DNA from: Cryptomeria japonica
Lineage: Eukaryota; Streptophyta; Pinopsida; Cupressales; Cupressaceae
Direction of reading: 5' to 3'
Assembly: GCF_030272615.1 (NCBI RefSeq)
Contig: NC_081414.1
Span: 339,988,502 to 340,052,501 of the forward strand
Length of the DNA: 64,000 nucleotides
Below the pieces are notes generated by a model that saw nothing but the letters and a program-made list of their open reading frames with translations, was not told the origin of the DNA and ran no database searches. Positions 56,406 through 64,000 of this stretch are shown here, one piece after another. The position numbers and the translations under genes are program-made. Position 1 is the stretch's first letter. Each line of letters opens with the position of its first letter.

Positions 56406-58319
56406 CCCCTAACCCAAGGCATAATAGTTGAAACCTAATTGTAAGATATTGAAAATCTCAACTATGACTAGCTTTGGGTTAAGGAACTTGACAAAACCAT
56501 GAAAATACGATCAAAAAGAAAAAGAAGAACCATCACAAGGGTCAATAACACACAATTGCAACAAGGAACACACACATGATAGCCAATTTTTCACTCAGGA
56601 ACCGCATCCTCTTCCAACCTTAAGCTAGGAACACATCAAAAATCACTAAGGAGAAGTTATCCAACCATAAGGCCAAACCTAACTGGTAGCTAACCAAGAG
56701 ACAAACACACATATAAATAAAGTAATATACATAGAATAACAAGTACTAAAGCACTAAGGATATGATTTCAACACTACACCAATAAAAAAAAGGCATCATT
56801 GGTGGGCTAAGTCCCACCCAACTATCTACAACTAACAATCAAAATTTAGTCACACTAAAGACATGATTTACCAAAATGATCATAGGATCATACAAGAGTA
56901 CACCACATTCAAAGATATCCAAATACACTTCATTTATAAATGACCACATGACATTGACATTAAATATGTATTGCACAATGCATATGCTTACAAGCACAAA
57001 GAGAAGAGAATTCACAATTCAATATAACTATAACTATTACAACATTATGCAAAACATAAGATTTAGAAATACATTTCACCAATATATACACACAACTCAA
57101 GAGAGTTCATACACATCAATAATGAAGATATTCTAATCTAACCATCATCCTAATTAACAACATAAAAATATAGCTATTCTTTGTGATACACCCCCTTGCA
57201 AGTTTTATTAAGGGTTCATAATAAACATGATAGAGAACAAAACTAAACACAAAACATGACTAGCAATGCTAAATATTTGGAATAACCACCTTGAGATTTA
57301 AAAAGGAAAACCCAAGAGGGTGAATTATCAAATTTAAAACTAATTCATAATTTTTCTAGAAACTTCAACAATAGATCAAGTGTGACAAGGGTCACAAAAT
57401 AGGTAGATGGAGAAGTTTGATGACTAGAATAGGAATAGGAAAATTCAAAATTTCAATGCCACTCCATGCAAAACATGGAACATTTCATCAATAACCAAAA
57501 TAAAGCTCATAAAACATGAAACACTTTCACATAACAAACTGACTAATATCAACCACATTTGAAGGAGTAACTGTTGTCCCAAATGCATTCAAGAACATAC
57601 CCAAACATGCCTAGCAAACAAACCATCTAAGACTCCAATAGTATACAACATTCAAGTGTAATTCTCTGCCAAGGAACCATAGAGGATATAAAAAAGGACA
57701 AGAAAACACATGGAAATATATATTTTTTAAAACATTAAGTGAGAACATAGATGTGAACTAAGCTCACACCTCAAGTTAGGTTAACTATTCATCTACAACT
57801 ACACATTGTGGAAGACTCAATATCCAACTATGACAAACTCCTCTAAGGGTTCCCTATCATTGTGTTATGCCTCGCATACTCACCCCCTTTATTTAATCCT
57901 TAGAAATGTGGGTCCCCTTTCCTTTTCCTTTTGTTTCTCTCTTAAATTTCTTCCCTTTCCCCATCCTTTTGTTTTTCCCCTCTAGGGTTTTAGGTTTTTG
58001 GAACTTCAGAGTCCTTTTCATTTTCTTTGTTTGCACTCCAAAACCCCAAGTTCTTCGGATCCCAAAGTGCACCATGTCCCTTTGTTTCTTGTCTTTTGTT
58101 CAACTTTGCCATTTTAGGTTTTCAATACTTTGAAGTCTTTTCTCCTTTCTCTTTTAATTCTTTAGGACTTTGAAATCCTATAATCTTGAAGTATTTCTCT
58201 AACTTTGTTTGTATTTTGGAACTCTGGAATTCCAGAGTCTTGATGTTTTGTTGTTGGCTTTTCTTACCCGAAACCCTAAGTGCAATGATACAAAAGGAAA
58301 CATGGTGGTTGATCTCTCA
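56406..58319. other. No gene recognised
   Basis: AT-rich DNA with many ACAC-type stretches. The minus-strand and plus-strand frames near 57.9 kb are a T-rich low-complexity strip and its shadow. A purine-poor block (57880-58260) precedes the reading frame that starts at about 58320 and could be the leader or LTR of that element, but I cannot show LTR ends. Confidence 0.4.
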
Positions 58320-60789
58320 CATAAAATTATTACCATGACCTTTGGCAATCCCCAATATGAGAAGGTCTTCTAGACCATTGAAGAAGAGGTGGTCAGGATA
58401 TTCAATAATAATGTCAAAGATAACAGGCACGACATAAATGAAGCATGGCTTGATGAACCGAGAAAATTTGGGCTTAAGGCAACCAATGACATCTTGCGAG
58501 AAGACTTCAAAGATGCACCAATGGACATAATCATTATGGTAAATCAAGCCTTCGGTAAAAAGAATTGAAAACATTACCATTTGTGGATGTTCTATTATAT
58601 CCACACCATTCTCATAGGAAAGGAGTATTTTGATTGGGCAGAGATAGTGTCTGACAACATTCATGAATAGATGTGCAATGTGTTGGAGAAAAAGAAGTTC
58701 TTCATGACCTCATATGAAATATGGGTAGTAGCCAAAAGTGGTATCTATCCTGGGCTAAACACTAGTAGCAAACTAGCGGGGGAACTCGGGCATAAGAGAG
58801 CATAGGAATATTACACTCAGTTGCCAATCCAACAAGAAAAGTTCCATTTCAAGAGGATCAACAATGCCTTCATCTATGCAGTGATTTGCAAATTAATAGG
58901 TGATGTCAGATATCATATCTCTTGAGAAGCCATGGAAATGGTATAAGAATGGGGAACATGGTTCCTCTACAACCAACGCTCCACTTATATCCAGGTAAAT
59001 GGATTCACAGGAAAACATTTCCTTCTTTCTCGGTACTATGATAACTATATCATCATGCTTGAATATGCAAGGAAAATCATAGGGCTTCAATCTCTTTTGA
59101 CTCTCAAGCATAAAATTGGGGTCACATTTCCAATCACTCTTGAGTATTACACAAGCCCAAATATACAAACAACCAAAGCAACTATTCATGAACTGCAGGA
59201 TCTCAGCCTAAAGGAATTTGATTATGCTTAGGAAAGATATGACCCATTTAGTAAACTCAAACAAATGATGCCAATATCATACATAGGCCATCTACCAGGT
59301 TTGGAGGATTTTTGGGCAGGCATGCAGTATAACTTTGAAGATAGGAAAAGGGGATTCTTCAAGTTGACAACTCCCCAAATTAAGAAATTTAAGGTAGAGC
59401 CAAATATCCCTAATAAACTTAGGGGTGATGGAGAGTTACTTTGTCCAACCTATGATGAAACCATCATTGACAAGAGGCCTCTCTCTCCAATCATGTGGTT
59501 AAAGCAAGAAAAAGTTGATATTGATATTATAATCAAGAAAGTAGTTGAAAGAATGAGGCAATGGATTAGTCTCAGGATTCATCCCAGTACTTCCAAAAAA
59601 AATAAGAAAGTGAAGGCTATAGGTAACTCTGAGTCCAAAACCACCAAGGAATATGTAAGGAGGATGAGGTCTGAATCTAGAAATAATAACCCCATAGATC
59701 CAAAGGTGGAAACACAAGCCATGAACAAAGAAGAGCTAATGAAACAACTGGATGCAAAGATGAAGGAGTCTCAACTCCTCAAAACAATAGATGAACATGG
59801 AATAAAAATAGGGATACTTTCTATGCCTCAAGATTCAATCGCACTTGTTGTACCAACAATTGATATTGTTTCGGGAGAGGGAACTTCACAAGCAAAAGGC
59901 ACCAAACAACAGGCTCCTCTTTCTCAAGCCCCTACATCAACTGTAGCTCCCTCTCATGAGGAGGTGACAATTCATAACATTGAGTCAGACTTTGAAGAAG
60001 ATGATGAGATCATCTTAATAGTTACATGCAAAAAGAGGGGGGAAACAATGTGGAGAAGAGTCACCTCCAAATCAGCTCAAAGAGAAGCACTATTGCAACA
60101 AGTGCCAAGTGTCCCTCAAAATGAAGAACAAGTAGATGAACCCAAGGATCAAGAGGTGGAAATCACTCAAACATAGGAATATGAAGGATAGGAAGAAACC
60201 ATGGTTGTTGATGAACATGATGAGCAGATGGTACTCACTCTTCATGACTAGTAATTGCTCCTTTAGCAGTTAGAAGGGGATCAACAAAAACAACAAGAAG
60301 AGACTAATAAAGAGGCTTTTGAGAATGAGGTGGGTGAGAAGTTAGAAGAGTTTGTTAAGAAACAATGATAGATTTATGAATAGGTTCTTCAAGAAAATCT
60401 TGCTCAACCAATCTCACAACCTCCACCACACCATGAAGAGCCCTTGCAATAACAACCACATGATTAACTTGTAAATGAGGAACAAGAAGAAGAAGAAGAA
60501 GAAGAAGAAGAAGGGATAGAACAACAATTGGAATCTCATGTTGTAACTGCCCAAGTCACCACTCAAGAAGAACAAAAAAATTATAGAATGATGTAGTGGT
60601 TGATTTTCAATTTCCAAAAGAAGAAAAAGATTGTTCTCCCAAGCATTACCTTGCAGAATACAATAGCTGAGTCTCTAAGGAGAACCAAAAGGTCCAAAAC
60701 TCTTCACCATCTTTCAAGGACTGATTTAAGTGATGTAATATCCATCATTGTTTCTCCAATGCAAGAAAAACTATTGGCATTACAATAAG
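58320..60789 (+). pseudogene. Unknown retroelement ORF, N-terminal and middle part
   Basis: Stop-broken + strand frames run through here. First part: MTFGNPQYEKVF, KHYHLWMFYYIHTILIGKEY, FDWAEIVSDNIHE, KKKFFMTSYEIWVVAKSGIY and PLTIQQEKF-like sequence; then LLTLKHKIGVTFPITLEYYT and LQDLSLKEFDYA. The long clean frame 59265-60176 (303 residues) starts MMPISYIGHLPGLEDFWAGM and has a basic middle, an acidic Ser/Thr-rich linker and EEDDEIILIVTCKKRGETMW. A Glu-rich run (AAG repeat) and NTIAESLRRTKRSKTLHHLS follow. At 60791 a solo LTR interrupts. It has no zinc knuckle, protease or RT. I know similar frames only as unnamed proteins of plant repeats; here the repeat-rich context suggests a large non-autonomous element. 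Confidence 0.5.
60484..60513 (+). repeat. (AAG)n microsatellite
   Basis: Ten AAG units in a row, encoding a Glu-rich or Lys-rich run in the surrounding frame. Confidence 0.9.
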
Positions 60790-60791
60790 TT

Positions 60792-62299
60792 TGTTGGTAT
60801 GATGATATTGAGAAGGTTGTTGGAGATTGATGATATAATTGATAAAGGATGATTACTGTCTTAATAATATTATTTTGTCATTGATGTCAAGCAATTGATT
60901 TTTTGATTCAGTATGATGTTGCCATATCTTAAAAAGTATGTTTTGATGAGTATAAAGATGTCGGTAAGTGACACAGAAAGAATGTGAAAATGAAGGGGAG
61001 TAATAAGTTATTCAATGGGCAACTATTACTGAGTTAGACAGTGATGAGATTATGATATTTTGATTATTTTGATATCCTATATATGTGTATTCGAAGACTG
61101 AATAAGAAGGAGAAAATATTTCATGCAATAGAATGATTAAAGGTTTGATACTATTCTATTTTATCAAACAAGGAGCCAGTTGGTAAACTCCAAGGTTATC
61201 GGTGTCGGTTAAAGAAGGAAGAAGTCACCGAGCATCATCAGCAAGCAAAGCTACTGAGACAGTAACCAAGTAAAGTTCAGAATTAACTGAGTATCAACTG
61301 AGCAGTAACAAAACACATTGGATGAATAAATACATTATTAAATGAAGGATGCTAATGAGCTGGAGATTTATAGAAGATTGGAATGTCATGGAAGAAGTTT
61401 GTTAAGGATTAACAGCAATGAAAATTTAAGAGTTAGATCTACAACACAGATTAAATGGTCATAACCGAGCACAAGTACCAAGGAATGAATACACGTTTCA
61501 AGGCAAGATAAAATGTTTTTCATTTTGAAGGATTCAATGAACCGAGTCAAGTTTGAAGATCTGATGGCTAAGATTAATCATGGGAAATTTGATTAAGGAG
61601 ATTAAGCAGTTAGGAATTGCTTATAAATAAAGAAAAGTTGATCAACAAAGTATGCAGCCAAATAGAAGAACAGTGATGCTCCAGAAGTGATTATAGAGTA
61701 TAGAAGATTGAAGAAAAGAGTGAGAAGACCAACAAGGAGAAAGATAATTCTTATGACAAGATTATTTTGAGCACATAGAGTCTGCTATAACATTTCAGAT
61801 GTGAAGTTGTAGATATATTTTATCACTGTTATTTATTTTTGTAAGTGACAGGAAATCTCTTAACTGAGTGGACCTAATAGACTTATTTGTAAATCCTCTA
61901 GCAAGGTAACATTCTAATTGAGTGTTTGAAATCCTTTGATAAGGTCACTTCTAACAAAGTGCAAGATTCTGATAGATCTGAGGAAAATCCCTTGACCGGG
62001 TCACATCTAGCAATGTGTTTATGTAATCTTTAACAGGATTGGATTTTAATCGAGCATACTCTAGAAGAGTATATTTTCTTTGTGGGTCTGAAATCCCACA
62101 GTGGTTTTTCCCTATTTGGGTTTCCATGTTAAATCTAGTGTTAAATGTGTTTTGATGTTTCAAGTTTATCATTTTATGAGTTTGAATGATTTACAGTCAT
62201 AGTTGCATATCAAGTAAGTTCTACCGAGGTTGAATCTGATTAGAACATTGAATTGTGAGTTTATCTGATTCACACCCCCCCCCTCTCATTTAACTAACA
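60792..62299 (+). mobile_element. Solo copia-type LTR E (1508 bp)
   Basis: Starts TGTTGGTATGATGATATTGAG and ends CCCCTCTCATTTAACTAACA. It carries TTGTCATTGATGTCAAG near 60877, a TATA box at 61622 and the R-U5 motif GTGGTTTTTCCCTATTTGGG near 62101, all as in the other copia LTRs here. No primer site follows, and coding sequence of the unknown ORF resumes at once, so it is a solo LTR. Flanks are AAGTT and AGAAC; no duplication is visible. Confidence 0.8.
61622..61629 (+). promoter_or_regulatory. TATA box of solo LTR E
   Basis: TATAAATA, about 480 bases before the R-U5 motif GGTTTTTCCC. Confidence 0.5.
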
Positions 62300-63270
62300 A
62301 GAACAAGAAGGTGACCAAGCCTCCCCAAAATATTAGATCTCTCAAGTTAACATTGGTAAGAAAACCAAATGGGGAGAGATGGCCTCCCTTGATGATGTTA
62401 CTTATACAATAAAAACTAGGATAGAAAAGGAGAATAGGTCTAAGAAAGAGGTCAAGGAACAAATGCAACGGTATAAACAATTTCTCATTGAAATATCAAG
62501 GCCATTAGATTCAAGATCATGTGATACTTTGCCTTCCACTTCATTTCTCCCACAAGAAGAAGTTAAGGAAATACATGAAATGAGAAAAGTGGTGACCACA
62601 GTCAAAACATGGACTGGAGATCAACTGATTAAGGTGAGGGTGTTCTTACAGGACACCATATAAATATATGAAGATACTCATCTCCTTAAAAAGGGCCTCA
62701 TCTACCACTCCACACAATGGGAAACTCAGTAAAACATGTTCTTAAAAGGATTAGATGAAGATGTGATAAAGAACCAGGATTTGCAAGGAGGAGAATACTT
62801 TAGCGCTCTGCAATCATGTATTGATATATTGGAGTTAAAGGTAGAAATATTTGATAAATGTAGAGCCAAAGTACTCAAGCAACACCCGTCCTTCTCTGAT
62901 TTATTGGAACAATGATATGAACAACATATAAAAAATCTGTTGAGTAAGTATGGAAAAAATTTAATGAGGTCTGGTGGACTTTACTTAGAGATGGTCCTCA
63001 AACAATGGTATGCATATGTAGCCGACTACTTCTCACTGACCACTAGATTTGATTTAGTAACAATGGATAGATACATGCACCTGATTCTCCAATGTTACCA
63101 AGCTACACAAACTATAGATGAACGGGTAGACAAGTTAGAGGATTTGAGGGAAGTGCTAAGGGTTTCAAAATTCTAGATCAAATACATACCTAACCCACCT
63201 TCCACTTCAATAGATTGCTACTTGGAGAACTACCACAACTATAGGAGGAGAAAACAATAAATGAGAGGTT
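62300..63270 (+). pseudogene. Unknown retroelement ORF, C-terminal part
   Basis: Continues the ORF at 58320-60789 after the solo LTR. Pieces include MASLDDVTYTIKTRIEKENR, SKKEVKEQMQRYKQFLIEIS, EIHEMRKVVTTVKTWTGDQL, FLKGLDEDVIKNQDLQGGEY, LELKVEIFDKCRAKVLKQHP and LVTMDRYMHLILQCYQATQT, ending DCYLENYHNYRRRKQ before a TAA at about 63257. The product is helical and charged, with no known catalytic motif. Stops occur near 62660, 62729 and 62915. Confidence 0.5.
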
Positions 63271-64000
63271 GACTCCTAGTGCACCCCCCTTGATAGTTGG
63301 AATTTTTTAGCACACCTATCTTACATGAGCGCCACCACTTGGAAGGCATGGCACATGTGGAGATTGCAGATACATTCACACCTTGAGAAGACTCATTGTT
63401 TGGCAACATGTAGTAGCAGTTAATTGGAGTTAAAAAATAGCAACTTGCATGTTGACTGTGACTCCCACCATTTTGTAACTATCTTATAGGCATGTTTTGT
63501 TCTTGAAAATAGGGAGTATGGTAATATAAATGCAACTAATCAAGCCATTTCAAGGGTCCTAAAATTAAAGATTGGAGCCCTAATTTAAGATTTTACTTGG
63601 AATATTTTCATTTTCCAGCATTATTTTCTTAGTTTCAAGCTTTGTTAGACTCTTTCAGTACCAGTTCTTGGTGGTACCACTCTTTTCATGATTAATCAAT
63701 ACAAGTTACTCTGTGGATCACATGTTCCATGATTGTTGTTGAATGAAATTGTTATTTCTTTAGTCTGTTGTCTTCTCTCATTCTAGATAGTATAATTGTT
63801 TTGAATGTTGTTAATTCTATTATTATGACAAGTTCTTTGCATGTAAGATCATAAGCCTTGCATGTAGATAGAAATTCTGCCCATTTCTATCTAGTTTTTT
63901 ATTGATAATATTTGATTGTTCGAACTACTTACTTTCAAATTCAACAAATCTTGCATGATTATATTTATTTCCTCCTTGCCCCCCTATATATTTTGCATTT
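63271..64000. other. No gene recognised; likely 3' untranslated or LTR sequence of the unknown element
   Basis: Follows the stop of the unknown ORF. No LTR partner or polypurine tract was found before the window ends. Confidence 0.4.

Noticed and set aside
60787-62304. Target-site duplication around solo LTR E
   Set aside because: Flanks AAGTT and AGAAC do not match, and shifting the ends by a few bases does not improve this.
1-64000. CRISPR array, bacterial operon, plastid or mitochondrial insert
   Set aside because: The short tandem repeats are minisatellites without unique spacers, and the coding content is entirely plant LTR/LINE retroelement; no organellar gene was recognised.

Overview
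The window looks like nuclear DNA from a seed plant with a large, repeat-choked genome; a gymnosperm (conifer-like) source fits best. The reasons are wall-to-wall, old, stop-riddled LTR retrotransposons nested inside each other, AT-rich sequence, long divergent LTRs, initiator-Met tRNA primer sites, and no recognisable host gene. The species call is an inference. I found no intact coding gene, tRNA, rRNA, CRISPR array or operon. Nearly every long reading frame is a decayed retroelement frame or its shadow.

Layout. Positions 1-7352 hold two copies of a low-complexity, Gln/Asn- and Pro/Ser-rich gag-like element I cannot name: the 3' part of one copy, then minisatellite-bearing LTR/UTR-like DNA, then the 5' part of the next. 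Positions 7353-12227 are a minus-strand Ty1/copia element (F) cut off at its 3' end. Positions 12229-13482 and 51919-52130 are two halves of one minus-strand LINE ORF1-like pseudogene. They are split by a chromovirus (Ty3/gypsy element D, + strand) that spans 13488-51913 and is bracketed by the 5-bp duplication CCTAG.

Inside D there is a deep nest. Element B (minus, 14829-29452) sits in the 5' LTR of D. B carries a tandem pair of copia elements (A, 17253-25866). Element G (plus, 29453-34908), a relative of B with its own LTR, abuts B head to head and carries two perfect solo LTRs (31291-32537, TSD CAAAC; 32688-33738, TSD AAGAG). The D gag-pol resumes at 34909. Its integrase is split by LTR C (38474-39706), and a tandem duplication then repeats LTR C, the integrase end, the chromodomain and LTR D. 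Between the two copies lies the pol of a Tat/Athila-like gypsy element (C) with an extra sense-strand reading frame between pol and the 3' LTR.

After D come a short non-autonomous element with two 1153-bp LTRs (52975-56405, minus), a 1.9-kb stretch without features, and a decayed unknown retroelement frame (58320-63270, plus) interrupted by a solo LTR (60792-62299).

Most interesting content. B and G encode a gag-like protein with a tandem array of four zinc knuckles, and a separate unidentified ORF of more than 270 residues that starts at the same place in both. No pol was seen in either, so they look like protein-coding but non-autonomous retrotransposons. Several copia-type LTR families here also share a near-palindromic box just inside the LTR that pairs with a matching box beside the polypurine tract.
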